From positions 426,545 to 490,544 of the forward strand of contig CAJQUN010000416.1 of the NCBI GenBank assembly GCA_907163345.1: a DNA stretch of 64,000 bases. The letters run 5' to 3'. The position numbers and the translations under genes were made by a program. This stretch comes from Haberlea rhodopensis (lineage: Eukaryota; Streptophyta; Magnoliopsida; Lamiales; Gesneriaceae). Each line of letters begins with the position of its first letter. Position 1 is the stretch's first letter. This document shows, piece after piece, positions 33,115-45,860 of the stretch. The notes under the pieces are model-generated. The model ran no database searches. It saw nothing but the letters and a program-made list of their open reading frames with translations, and had not been told where the DNA came from.

Positions 33115-35199
33115 TGTAAGGACCCTAGTTCCTTAAGTGCGGATTAAAGGCATAATTAGAGTTAACATAAATTATCAGAGTAAAATAATCGTGTTGAGAC
33201 TATGAGCCTTAAGAATTACATGCCAAAAATGAGGACTATCAAATGGATTAGTTACATTCCCAATCAAATGAATGTATTTACTATAGCTTTACACTACTCC
33301 TAGAGTAGACACTATACAAAAGTAATCATGTCCTTCATCTACCAAAGTGTTCTTCACAAGCTCATCACCTCAACCCGCTTTAGCCCCTTCTTATCATGCC
33401 AAAAGTACCTACAAGGACAACCCCCAAACATGAGCAATGATAACATTCATATTCAACACAATATGAATATAAAGCGTAAATGCATAAATCACAATAAAAC
33501 ACTTCCTGTTTTCCCATGCATTTCAAACGCTTCCAGTTTGGTTGTCCCTGTACCATAACTCATGAGTATAATCAATAGATTATTTAATGGTCTACACATG
33601 TCATGACATAATACCATCTCATCAACACCAAGTACCAATCACCAATCCCTAGTCTGTCCATCACAATGTATTTTAATGCCCCTCGCTTATTTACATATAG
33701 GCGGCATAGAATAACCTCGCTTCAATGGACATGCGGCGCTCCCACCCCTCGCTTCACATTGAGCGGCAAATATTCTTTCCTCGCCCTATATGATAACCAC
33801 GCTCAAATGTGACATGCGGCGCTCCCACCCCTCGCTTCACATTTAGCGACAACAAATCAAATAGCGACAAGCATTAAAATCATCAAGGGATGACCACGAC
33901 TCATGGGATGTGCACCAATAACCATCATATGCATATACAATCATCATGCATAATTCAACATGTAGTTGCATCCACAATGCATAATTCCACATATACTCGC
34001 ATCCAAAATGCATAAACAATGAGTATATTAGATACATGTACCGTTGGGTGCCCGTACGTCCTCTACGTACCTTTCCAAAAGTGGAATTTGATATGGCTTC
34101 ACTTCCTTGGTTGCGTTGCCACCTGGGATGGTTCTACATAATCACACAACCCCATATTAGAAGCCAAATAATAGTCGAATATCAAAAATCCCACAAAATG
34201 GCCAAAAAAACAAGGCATCAAAATTTTAAGGCTGGCGATCGATCGGCCCTTTCACCCGATCGATCGCGAGCCAGCCATCCCGCGCCCATTTCCTTACTGC
34301 CTGTCTCGATCGATCGAGACGCCCTTACCGATCGATCGAGAAGACGCCTCGATCGATCGGAAATTATTCTCGATCGATCGAGAAGATTAAAAATTTTCCA
34401 CCTTCCGCGCTGTCGAGCTCGATCGATCGAGTGTGCTTTTCGATCGATCGAGAAGTGCTGTAAATGCGAGAAATCGCCATTAAAGTGCACAGAATCCTAT
34501 CAAACTATGTTAAAACCATAATACCTCAACCCAATACATTAAAACACCAATAACTTTCAAAATACACCCTAAACAACTCAAAACTCTAACATCCAACCCA
34601 AAAATCATACCAACCAAACAAACCCATTTCAAAACCATAATAAAACCACCACAAACTCAAACCAAACACAACAAAAACATTAGGGAGGTACCCATACCTC
34701 TTGGAGACTCCAAATCTCCCAATAAATTCCACAAATCAAACTTTTGGAAGGATTTCTCTTCCACTCTTTGCTCAAAAACGAAAATGAGGAGGGGAAGGGT
34801 TTGTGAGAAGTGATTTTGGGGAAAAGAAAGAGTGATGGGTTTTTTGTGGGGTTGGGGGGTATTAGTGGGTTATTTGGGGATTAATTACATTGCATACCCA
34901 CTATTAATCATGATTTATAAAAATACCCCAACATGGTATTTTAAAACATTGCACCAAAATCACAATTAAACTCATGCTTTCCATTTAATTGATAACCATA
35001 ACCAATAAATCATGCTAATATTCAATTCTCCCAACATGCCCAACATGTACCCTGAAATGCACTCCCGGGTCACTCTTTCCATGTGACCATGCCTTTCCAT
35101 ATGATAATCAATTCCAACACATAATTAATTACCACAATAGTTAATCATATAAACACAATTAATGCCCAAATCGCAATCAATTATTTCGGGGATATCACA
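33115..35199 (-). repeat. 3' LTR of the Tekay element
   Basis: Left LTR, 2,085 bp. It contains palindrome cluster 4 and an unusual block near 33680-33845 in which CCTCGCTT and GCGGC motifs recur (GACATGCGGCGCTCCCACCC twice). Confidence 0.95.
34235..34455. repeat. GATCGATC palindrome cluster 4 (Tekay 3' LTR)
   Basis: Eight GATCGATC cores in 220 bp. Here the usual extended form is CTCGATCGATCGAG rather than the GCGATCGATCGC form of the Athila-like LTR. The sequences between copies are not related to each other. Confidence 0.95.
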
Positions 35200-35214
35200 A
35201 TACTCCCCTACTTA
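35200..35214 (-). other. Polypurine tract of the Tekay element
   Basis: On the minus strand AAGTAGGGGAGTAT abuts the 3' LTR. Just upstream is GAGGACGAAATC, commonly found in this position in Tekay/Del elements. Confidence 0.75.
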
Positions 35215-35233
35215 TAAGATTTCGTCCTCGAAA

Positions 35234-38200
35234 TCACATGCACTTACCCCAATAAGAACTAAACATAAATAACATACCAGAGAATAGTTCCGGGTAGTGC
35301 TGCACCATATGCCGCTCCGTCTCCCACGTAGCCTCCTCGACACCCCTGCGATCCCACTGAACCTTGATCATAGGTATCACTTTGTTCCGAAGTCTACGGT
35401 CTGCTCGATCCAGAATTCTAACAGGCCGTTCCACATAAGACACATCGGATTCCAACTGGACCTCGGAAGGCTGTAACACATGAGATGGATCCGGCTCATA
35501 CTTCCGCAGCATCGACACATGAAACACATCATGTATACCCGATAAAGAAGGTGGCAGAGCTAGTCGGTAAGCTAAGGTGCCAATGCGCTGCAAAATCTCA
35601 TACGGTCCAACATACCTCGGAGACAGTTTCCCGCGCATCCCAAATCGCACAACGCCTCTGAAAGGCGAGATCTTCAAAAAGACCTTATCTCCCAACTGAA
35701 ATTCCAACGGTCTCCGCCGTTTATTCGCATAAGCTGCCTATCTGTCCTGGGCTGCTTTCATTTTCTGCCTTATCATCTTTATCTTTTCTTCCATTTCTCG
35801 GATCAGTTCCGGTCCTCCGACCGATTTGCGGTCCAAGTCATCCCAACACAAGGGTGATCTACACCGTCTGCCATATAGGGCTTCAAAAGGAGCCATCTGA
35901 ATGCTCGCCTGATAGCTGTTATTATAAGAGAACTCTACCAAGGCTACCGAATCCTGCCAAGAAACATCGAACTCCAATACACAAGCCCTCAACATGTCCT
36001 CGAGCGTTTGGATAGTACGCTCGGTCTGGCCATCCGTCTGAGGATGATAAGCAGTGCTCAATCTAACTTCAGTTCCCAAGGCTGACTGAAGACCCTCCCA
36101 AAAATGAGATGTGAATCGTGGATCTCGATCTGACACTATGGAAATGGGGATCCCATGCAATCTCACCACATCTCGAATATACAATTGAGCCATCCTCAAA
36201 AAGGTGAAAGTCATGCTATATGGGATGAAATGAGCTACCTTAGTCAATCGATCCACAATCACCCAAATAGCATCAAAACCTGAAGCACTCATCGGCAGGT
36301 GAGTCACGAAGTCCATGAAAATGTGTTCCCACTTCCACTTCGGTATCTCTAAGCTTCTCAACTCGCCGCCAGGTCTCTGTCTCTCTGCCTTAACCTGCTG
36401 GCAAATCAAACACCTCTTAACAAAAGCGACGACATCACTCTTCATTCTTTTCCACCAAAACTGACCACGCAGATCTTTATACATATTCTTCCCGCCTGGG
36501 TGGATGCTAAGTCTGCTACTATGAGCTCGCTCCAAGATCCCTTTACGCAACTCCGGCGTACTCGGAACCACCCAACGGTTACCCAATCTCAAGGATCCGT
36601 CATCGGCCACTCTGAATTTCGTTGGCTGACCAAGATGTACTAAAGATAACCACCTCTGAACCTCATCATCTGATTTCTGAGCTCTCCTGATATTCTCATA
36701 GATATCTGGCTCAGCTAACAAGGTCGATACATACACAGGTGATGCATCTATGCCAAAATCATAGTCTAGATGGCAATAGGAGGTCATCATAGCCGACAAA
36801 TGGATGACGTCCTCAGCAGAACTCCTCACTTTCCGGCTCAAAGCGTCTGCTGTCAAATTAGCCTTTCCGGGATGGTACTCAATCTCACAATCATAGTCCT
36901 TGAGTAAGTCCATCCACCTTCTCTGCCTCATGTTCAGCTCCGCCTGAGTGAATAAAAACTTGAGGCTCTTGTGATCCGTGTAAATGGTAAACGACGTACC
37001 ATACAAGTAATGCCTCCAAATCTTCAGGGCGAAGATGATAGCCGCCAATTCCAAGTCATGGACTGGGTATCTAGTCTCATGCGGCTTCAACTGCCTCGAT
37101 GCATAAGCTACTACATGCTTATCTTGCATCAGTACACACCCAAGGCCCTGAAGTGATGCATCGGTATACAAAACAAATCTGGAGTTTTCCGTAGGAATCA
37201 CTAACACTGGCGCCGTCGTCAAACGGTGTTTCAACTCCTGGAAGCTCTCCTCACAAGCTTCTGACCAAAAGAATGGTACTCCCTTCTGGGTCAACTGTGT
37301 CAACGGTTTGGCAATCTTCGAAAATCCCTCGACAAAGCGTCGATAATAACCGGCCAAACCAAGGAAGCTCCGTATTTCAGGTACAGAAGTGGGTGCAGCC
37401 CACTCCATCACAGCTTCAATCTTCCTGGGATCCACAGATATCCCGCTGCTAGATATGACATGCCCCAGAAACACTACACTGCTCAACCAAAATTCACACT
37501 TGCTGAGCTTGGCATACAACTGGTGGTCTCTGAGAATCTGGAGCAATGTCCTCAAGTGTTTCACGTGCTCTTCTTCGCTCCGGGAATAGATGAGAATGTC
37601 GTCGATGAATACAATGACGAACTGATCAAGATACGGCTGAAACACTCTGTTCATCAGACTCATAAAGACCGCTGGAGCATTCGTCACGCCGAACGGCATC
37701 ACTAGGAACTCATAGTGCCCATACCGAGTCCGAAATGCTGTCTTCTGTACATCCTCCTCCCTGACTCGAATTTGGTGATACCCCGACCTCAAATCAATCT
37801 TGCTATAAAGTCCGGTACCTTGCAACTGATCAAACAGATCATCGATCCTTGGGAGAGGATATTTGTTCTTCACTGTGGCTTTATTCAGTTGCCGGTAATC
37901 GATGCACAAAAGCATCGAGCCATCCTTCTTTTTCACAAAGAGAACCGGTGCGCCCCATGGCGATACGCTTGGGCGTATATATCCTTTGTCAAGGAGCTCC
38001 TGCAACTGCTCCTTCAACTCTCTCAACTCTGCCGGTGCCATCCTGTAAGGTGCACGAGAGATAGCGGATGTCCCCGGTAACAACTCGATCCCAAACTCAA
38101 CTTCTCTAGCCGGTGGGAAACCTGGAATCTCTTCTGGAAATACATCAGCAAATTCTGCCACCACTGGTACATCCTCAACTCTCAATTCTTTATTCTTCCC

Positions 38201-39814
38201 AGACGTGTCCACGGCATAGATGAGATAGCCCGTGTGGCCACGTTCCAACAACTGAGACATCTTGATTGCCGAAATCAACGGGATCTTCGCACTAGAACCG
38301 TTGCCATAAAAAGTCCACTGAATTTCCAAATCAGATCTGAACCTCAATGTTCTCTGCCGGCAATCTACCACTGCCTGATATCTGTTCAGAATGTCAATAC
38401 CCATGATGCAGTCGAAGTATGACATGCCCAACACAATCAAGTCTGCCTTCAACTCGTTGCCCTCAAAATAAATGAGGCAATCTGCCATAAACTGATCGGC
38501 AATAACATTCCTTCCAGTGGGTGTTGAGACCATGAGAGGCGTGGGTAAAGAAGACGTGCGCATATGGTGTCTCTCCACAAAGCCCACAGATACAAAAGAG
38601 TGGGAGGCACCTGTATCTATCAAAATAAAAGCAGGGTACGTAAATAAATGACACGTACCGGCGATCACCTCCTCCGGGGCTGCCTGCGCCTGCTCTCTGG
38701 TCAGTGCATACACCTGTCCCTGGGACGGTCCCATTGTCTGACCTCCCGATGGTCGAGGAACAAACTGCTGCCTCTGGTGTACTGTCCTGTCATCAAATCT
38801 CGGCATGTTGCCCTGAAACTCTGACTGTCCTCCCCGGGTGGGGCAATACCGAGAGATGTGGCCCATCTTGCCGCAGCTATAACAGGCAGGGCACTTACTC
38901 GAAGAATGTGGCCCTCCACAATTGTCACACCTTGGCTCTCCCGGCCTATTTCCTTGCGTAGGTCCTCGGTTGGCTGACCAATTGTTCTTCTTGCCATCTT
39001 GCTTCTGCCCAAAGAATTTCTTCCCACTGAACCGTGAGGATGAAGAGGCACCACGAGGTTTAAATGGCTCTCCTCGGGGCCTCAAGCTATCAGTAGCTTG
39101 CCTCTGTTGTGATGCTTGTGGGGGTATGGCACTAGGATAGGCTCCAACTCCAATCTCCGCAAGCTCTGCTCTTGTGAGAGCATCATCAAAAGAAGTGGGG
39201 TTATTGGTGATAACCCGGTCAAAAAGCTCCGGTCGCAACCCCTTCATGAGGTTTCTCATCTTCGCATGTCCGTTGGTGGCAATGTGTGGAACATACCTCA
39301 GCAACGAGGAATAATGCATGGCATAGTCTGACACCGACATGCTCCCTTGTTTCAAGCTTGCAAACTCATCCTCTTTCGTCTGTCTTGCCGCCGCAGAGAA
39401 GTACCGGTTCAGAAACCGGGTTCTGAAGAGCGTCCAATCGATCACTGCACCCTGTGCTCTCAGTTCCATTACCGTGCTCCTCCACCACAATAAAGGTTTC
39501 TTTGCCAACTGGAACTCCGCCAGCCTCATCCATGCCGTGACAGCACAAGGAGCCGATACAAATATCTGCTCAAGTCTTTCTAGCCACTCTTCGGCCTCCT
39601 CCCCTGATTCTGTCCCCTCAAATCGGGGCGGGTGGTAAGACAGAAACTGAGTCAAGCTGATCTCACCAGGTAGTAACAACTGAGCCACTGGTTCCATGCC
39701 TACAGCTGGTGGAGGTAGAGGGTTTGCCTGACCAATACTAGCGTTCACGCTCCCAACATCGCCAACCTCTTCATTAAGGTTCCCCGCATTCATAGCAGCC
39801 ATGCTGTAACACAA
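35234..39814 (-). pseudogene. Gag-Pol polyprotein of the Tekay element, one nonsense codon
   Basis: A 1,527-codon frame broken only at codon 1359 (TAG at 35738-35740, probably from CAG). Start at 39814; internal Met MAAMNAG follows closely and may be the true start. Order: Gag (residues about 50-240, WLERLEQIF, WWRSTVMELRA), zinc knuckles at about 296-324 (second one CYSCGKMGHISRYC), retropepsin DTGASHSF (D400), RT with FIDD at 736-739, RNase H (YTDASLQGLGCVLMQ), integrase with HHCC (H, H, CLIC) and D-D-E (MDFVTHLP, SDRDPRF, GQTERTIQ). After the stop, in the same frame, come the integrase C-terminus and a chromodomain at about 1459-1511 (YVERPVRILDRADRR, IKVQWDRRGVEEATWE). The stop separates the chromatin-targeting tail from the rest. 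Confidence 0.93.
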
Positions 39815-40000
39815 AGGTTAACAACCATTCCAAAACAAATATATATGTTATGCCGTTAGATAACATGAATGATAATAAGCACGTTAGTATAACAGTATAT
39901 ACAACAATATGCACCACATGCATAAACATGCTTCAAATGTAAGCACCTAGCCAATCATGCTAAGGCTACCCCTCACTCGTTCCCGGGTTCTCTAACCACT

Positions 40001-40012
40001 GCTCTGATACCA
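40001..40012 (-). other. Primer-binding site of the Tekay element
   Basis: TGGTATCAGAGC on the minus strand, four bases from the 5' LTR, complementary to the 3' end of initiator Met tRNA. Confidence 0.85.
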
Positions 40013-40016
40013 CTAA

Positions 40017-42096
40017 TGTAAGGACCCTAGTTCCTTAAGTGCGGATTAAAGGCATAATTAGAGCTAACATAAATTATCAGAGTAAAATAATCGTGTTGAG
40101 ACTATGAGCCTTAAGAATTACATGCCAAAAATGAGGACTATCAAATGGATTAGTTACATTACCAATCAAATGAATGTATTTACTATAGCTTTACACTACT
40201 CCTAGAGTAGACACTATACACAAGTAATCCTGTCATTCATCTACCAAAGTGTTCTTCACAAGCTCATCACCTCAACACGCTTTAGCCCCTTCTTATCATG
40301 CCAAAAGTACCTACAAGGACAACCCCCAAACATGAGCAATGATAACATTCATATTCAACACAATATGAATATAAAGCGTAAATGCATAAATCACAATAAA
40401 ACACTTCCTGTTTTCCAATGCATTTCAAACGCTTCCAGTTTGGTTGTCCCTGTACCATAACTCATGAGTATAATCAATAGATTATTTAATGGTCTACACA
40501 TGTCATGACATAATACCATCTCATCAACATCAAGTACCAATCACCAATCCCTAGTCTGTCCATCACAATGTATTTTAATGCCCCTCGCTTATTTACATAT
40601 AGGCGGCATAGAATAACCTCGCTTCAATGGACATGCGGCGCTCCCACCCCTCGCTTCACATTGAGCGGCAAATATTCTTTCCTCGCCCTATATGATAACC
40701 ACGCTCAAATGTGACATGCGGCGCTCCCACCCCTCGCTTCACATTTAGCGACAACAAATCAAATAGGGGCAAGCATTAAAATCATCAAGGGATGACCACG
40801 ACTCATGGGATGTGCACCAATAACCATCATATGCATATACAATCATCATGCATAATTCAACATGTAGTTGCATCCACAATGCATAATTTCACATATACTC
40901 GCATCCAAAATGCATAAACAATGAGTATATTAGATACATGTACCGTTGGGTGCCCGTACGTCCTCTACGTACCTTTCCAAAAGTGGAATTTGATATGGCT
41001 TCACTTCCTTGGTTGCGTTGCCACCTGGGATGGTTCTACATAATCACACAACCCCATATTAGAAGCCAAATAATAGTCGAATATCAAAAATCCCACAAAA
41101 TGGCCAAAAAAACAAGGCATCAAAATTTTAAGGCTGGCGATCGATCGGCCCTTTCACCCGATCGATCGCGAGCCAGCCATCCCGCGCCCATTTCCTTACT
41201 GCCTGTCTCGATCGATCGAGACGCCCTTACCGATCGATCGAGAAGACGCCTCGATCGATCGGAAATTATTCTCGATCGAGAAGATTAAAAATTTTCCACC
41301 TTCCGCGCTGTCGAGCTCGATCGATCGAGTGTGCTTTTTGATCGATCGAGAAGTGCTGTAAATGCGAGAAATCGCCATTAAAGTGCACAGAATCCTACCA
41401 AACTATGTTAAAACCATAATACCTCAACCCAATACATTAAAACACCAATAACTTTCAAAATACACCCTAAACAACTCAAAACTCTAACATCCAACCCAAA
41501 AATCATACCAACCAAACAAACCCATTTCAAAACCATAATAAAACCACCACAAACTCAAACCAAACACAACAAAAACATTAGGGAGGTACCCATACCTCTT
41601 GGGGACTCCAAATCTCCCAATAAATTCCACAAATCAAACTTTTGGAAGGATTTCTCTTCCACTCTTTGCTCAAAAACGAAAATGAGGAGGGGAAGGGTTT
41701 GTGAGAAGTGATTTTGGGGGAAAGAAAGAGTGATGGGTTTTTGTGGGGTTGGGGGGTATTAGTGGGTTATTTGGGGATTAATTACATTGCATACCCACTA
41801 TTAATCATGATTTATAAAAATACCCCAACATGGTATTTTAAAACATTGCACCAAAATCACAATTAAACTCATGCTTTCCATTTAATTGATAACCATAACC
41901 AATAAATCATGCTAATATTCAATTCTCCCAACATGCCCAACATGTACCCTGAAATGCACTCCCGGGTCACTCTTTCCATCTGACCATGCATTTCCATATG
42001 ATAATCAATTCCAACACATAATTAATTACCACCATAGTTAATCATATAAACACAATTAATGCCCAAATCGCAATCAATTATTTCGGGGATATCACA
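40017..42096 (-). repeat. 5' LTR of the Tekay element
   Basis: Right LTR, 2,080 bp. It is five bases shorter than the 3' LTR; one of the two indels is exactly one GATC unit within the palindrome cluster. Confidence 0.95.
41137..41350. repeat. GATCGATC palindrome cluster 5 (Tekay 5' LTR)
   Basis: As cluster 4, but the sixth palindrome is shortened to CTCGATCGAG by loss of one GATC, and the last one has TTTGATCGATCGAG for TTCGATCGATCGAG. Confidence 0.95.
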
Positions 42097-43097
42097 TCGA
42101 GCTTATTCGTTTATTCTAGTTCTACTTGGCGATCAAGAAATAAAAGATTGAATATATGAGTATGACTATTCCATGACACATGTTCAATCTAAACACATTG
42201 GACAAAGGGATTAAGTTACATGGTTAATATTATCACATTCCGTAGGTTATGTCGAGTCAATGATATTCTTGTAATTTGGGTAGCCTTGATGTGTTGCTAG
42301 ATACCGCTCATTGCTTGTGACATAAAATTAGATTTCATGTCGCTGCCAACATTGCAAGATCCTATCGGGTCACACAAAAGATTAAATCGATAAAGGGAGA
42401 TATAATTCATTGGATGAATTAATTAATTAAGAAGAGTCTTAATTATATATATTAGATGTATGGATTTAATTAATTATTGGTATGGGCCAATGAGGCTTTA
42501 AGAAAGCCTTTAATTAAATCTAACATTATATTATTTGATAACAAGGTTAATTGAGAATTAATCCTACACATCATAAAACCTAATAGCCACTCTCATACTC
42601 ACTCTCGGCCGCCGCCTCTTGCACTCGACCTCACGGCCACCGCCGTCGTGAATAGTGCTTTTGAACGGTTGTCGATTGATCGGTTTTGAACCGTGAGTTT
42701 AGCTCCTGTTTAGGAACGAGTCTAGCAACTTGTTCTTGAACACCTTTTCGATTTGATCGTGTGGATACCGTAGAGACGAAGGTGCAAATCTTTGTTCGTG
42801 ACTCGTGGACTTGCAACGAGGATTCTGCTACAAACACTCTACAAGGGTACGATTCTTAATAAATCTCGATATGATCACTTTGTATAGGTCCTTTGGTAGG
42901 AATCCAATTTTAAATTCCGCTGCATATTGTATGATGGATTCCTAAAAATATTTAACATGACCAAAGGCTTATACGACTTTAATTGCTACATCCCTCTTCG
43001 TTGATTCCCATTTTAATCATAAATTTACATTTCTATTTGTCAGTTCACTTTATGTTTAATCTATATTTGTTGGAAAGAATTAATTTTTTTTAACACG

Positions 43098-43181
43098 CTC
43101 GATCGATCGAGAAAAATGCTCGATCGATCGAGCGGGCCAGAAAATTGTTGCCTTTGTGAACAGTAGCTCGATCGATCGAGC
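43098..43181. repeat. GATCGATC palindrome cluster 6 (copia-type LTR)
   Basis: Three perfect CTCGATCGATCGAG palindromes within 84 bp, starting 30 bp inside the element and about 110 bp upstream of its TATA box. This is the same extended form as in the Tekay LTR, although the element is copia-type. Confidence 0.93.
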
Positions 43182-43689
43182 ACTTTATATGTTTTATGAA
43201 ATTGTATGTTCATTCACATTTAGGGTGCGATTTTTGGCAATATAGTGCATCCAAATGGTGTCCATTCGGACTTGTTTTTGGTTCACTATATATACACATA
43301 ACCCCACTTGTTTTGAATATTAATTTTCAAAATTCATTCAGACAATAAGTGAAAACATAGAGAGCATTTTGTTGTTCATCATTTTTCTTCTAGTTGAGTG
43401 CTTTGAACCTTTGTGGTTTGATGACTTGTGATTTGGAGTGCACCTATCACAAGTCATAGTCGTTGTATCTTGGGAGACAAATTGCCATAGTAGACCGTTA
43501 GCACCATAGCGGAGCAATATTGTCTTAAGGACGAAGATTACAAATCTCGCCTCGATATAAAACTTGTTTTGAAGCCATTGTTATTTTTATTCCCGAGGTA
43601 CACTTTGAGAGAAATTATACAACAATCTTAAGACAATATCGAGCAATACAAAAGGCTTCATCGAGTGCAACAACGACTTTTGTTCATCA

Positions 43690-44438
43690 TGGTGAAAGGC
43701 CTGAAAAGTTCAATGGGAACGATTTCAAGCGGTGGCAACAAAAGATGCTCTTTTACTTGACCACACTGAGTTTGGCAAGGTTCTTAACCGATGAGTGTCC
43801 TATGGATGAAGAAGGAGAGACTTAAACCCAAAAGAGGGCGGCACTGGATGCATAGAATCAAAGTGACTTCCTATGCAATAACTACATCCTAAATGGGTTA
43901 GACAATAAATTGTACAACGTTTATTGTCTTGTGAAAACAACAAAGAAACTCTGGGCATCGCTGGAAAAGAAGTACAAATCCGAGGATGCCGGCATGAAGA
44001 AATTCATAGTTGGACAGTTCCTGGATTTCTTCATTCCAAGTCGCCGCTATGATTGAAAAATTGCCTCCTATGTGGAAGGACTTCAAGAACTATCTGAAAC
44101 ACAAACGAAAGGAGATGAGTCTTGAAGATCTTGTGGTTCGACTACTAATCGAGGAGGACAACAGAATTTCTGAAAGGAAGAAAAATTGGCAACAACATGA
44201 AGCACGAGTAAACTTAGTGGAAAAACAAGCCGGATCAAAGTGTAAGTTTGACGGTACGGCCTCTAACAATGGCAAGGCGAAAAAGTTCAAAGGAAAACGC
44301 TATAAATGTGGAAAACCAAATCACATGGTGAAAGATTGTCGCAATAAAGACGATCGTGGGAAGGCTATGGATCAAGTAAATGTGACCGAAGAAGACCGTC
44401 TCTCGAATGATTTGGATGATCTAGCGCTTACTGTTTAA
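43690..44438 (+). pseudogene. Ty1/copia Gag, broken
   Basis: The reading frame shows EKFNGNDFKRWQQKMLFYLT, then stops at about 43822 and 43851, then NNYILNGLDNKLYNVY and KKLWASLEKKYKSEDAG. A shift or deletion near 44030 leads to a second frame (AAMIEKLPPMWKDFKNYLKH, KEMSLEDLVVRLLIEEDNR), ending at 44438. The zinc knuckle RYKCGKPNHMVKDC has lost its first cysteine. This Gag type is usual in plant copia elements. No pol follows. Confidence 0.8.
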
Positions 44439-44879
44439 TTAAATTGTGTATCTTTGAAAGTTGTAAACTCCGAGAATTGGAGTGATTCTAAATAAATGTA
44501 ATGATGATATTTGTTGAATCTTATGGTTTGTGGCATGATTGTTAGGATCATTTAAACCATAGTTCACAACACAAATTATAACGTTAAATTTATTGCTTCA
44601 ATGGGCACTAAGTAAACAAAATCGGCATTCATTTGTTAGAAGAATCGTAACGTCTCTAGAGTTAACTCACGATGATGTTTGTGATGGAAAGTTGTGCAAA
44701 CTAGAGATGTGAGAAAAGTAATTTGTTACTTTATCAATATTTGTACATGATATTGATGTGACCTTTTGTTATGAAGCAAAAACGAGGCCAATGAAGTGTT
44801 TAAACACTTCATGAATGAAATTGCAATAAACTTTAGCAAATGAGTTTTGCTATGAGAAATTGTGAGTAGATTATACTTG

Positions 44880-45860
44880 TGTTGTCTAAGAATTTGACGC
44901 TTAAGTTTGAATCTGCAAGACTATAAAATCTTGAATTCGACTTATAAGCTGTGTACGCTTAAAACACAAGGGATAAATCGAAGCCACAAATTTTGACTAG
45001 ACGTTGTAATATCTCAAATTGGTTCATTTTGAATTTTAAGCTAGTACGCTGATAACATGAATTTGCAAGATTTAAAATCTTGAATTCAAGTTTTCTAAGT
45101 TAGTGCGTTTAAATTGCAAATTGTGAACCGAGTTTGAGAATATTATCCAAGTTTCAACTTTTGTAAGCAAGTACGCTTAAATCCAAAATTTTCAAGAAAT
45201 AAAAACTTGAATTTGGATTTGTAAGACGATAACGCTTAGAACTTGAAACATGAAAGTTTGAACGCCAGTGCACTTCGTTACTACCCGAAGTTGTGAGGGT
45301 TGCAATTCTATGATTCAATCATTTACCTCATTTAGGCAAGGACGAAAAACCTTGTGATTGAAGGAAAAGAGAGTTTCCTACAATATTTAAATTGTGTGGG
45401 TACTTGGCTAAACTAGAAATATGAACGTTAAAGTGAAGTCATAACAAATGTCAAATAAGTGACATGAAGAGTTTGACAAATAATGTTGTCAAAAGATCAA
45501 CGAGTGTGATAAATGTGTACACTCCTAAGCATATGTATGCTTGTGTATTGATGATATGCTCATTGGAGAAGCAATTTAGAAATCATCAAGTAAACAAAGA
45601 AAAATGTGAACGATACATTTTTGAAATGTGTGCATCAAGAACAATACTTAGAATTAAAGTTTTCAAGACATGTGAAGAATAAAAACTCAACGATTAATTC
45701 GAGTTTCAAATTTTAAGCTTTGTGTTTAAATTTAAAGTTTGCAAGAAATGGAATCTTGAACTTGTAATTTTTATGCGCTTAAAATTTTTGAATTGTGAAT
45801 TAAAGTTGAGTATTTCCTCTGGTCTCAAATTTTGTAAGAAATAACGCGTTAACAACACTT
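44880..45860 (+). repeat. Diverged internal repeats of the copia-type element
   Basis: A loosely repeated theme of about 70-110 bp: a CTTGAATT(C) block, then TTTGTAAG or TTATAAGC, then (G)TACGCTTAAA. Five or more instances can be recognised between 44880 and 45860, too diverged for exact boundaries. It could be an old tandem array or former internal region. Confidence 0.4.

Larger units (their letters stand above)
33115..42096 (-). mobile_element. Tekay/Del-type chromovirus (Ty3/gypsy), nearly intact
   Basis: 8,982 bp, minus orientation, target duplication TCGAG (33110-33114 and 42097-42101). The LTRs are 2,085 and 2,080 bp with ends TGTAAGGACC...ATATCACA. The primer-binding site TGGTATCAGAGC is of the initiator-Met-tRNA type. 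The single polyprotein has Gag, protease, RT, RNase H, integrase and a C-terminal chromodomain, as in the Tekay/Del clade. It has one visible nonsense codon. By eye the LTRs differ by about 18 substitutions and two indels (under 1 percent). Confidence 0.95.
32425..42947 (+). mobile_element. Copia-type solo LTR split by the Tekay element
   Basis: An LTR starting TGTTGGGATATGCCC at 32425 continues to 33114, is interrupted by the Tekay element, and resumes at 42102 to about 42947. After removal of the insert it is about 1,536 bp. Flanks show ATATT at 32420-32424 and 42948-42952, consistent with a 5-bp target duplication. The expected terminal CA is altered (ends CCTAAAA). No coding internal region adjoins it, so it is a solo LTR. 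TGTTGGGATATG starts are common in plant Ty1/copia LTRs, so the superfamily is inferred. Confidence 0.65.

Noticed and set aside
36971..39638. Plus-strand open frames of 60-120 codons
   Set aside because: They lie opposite the well-supported Tekay polyprotein and have no independent family motif.
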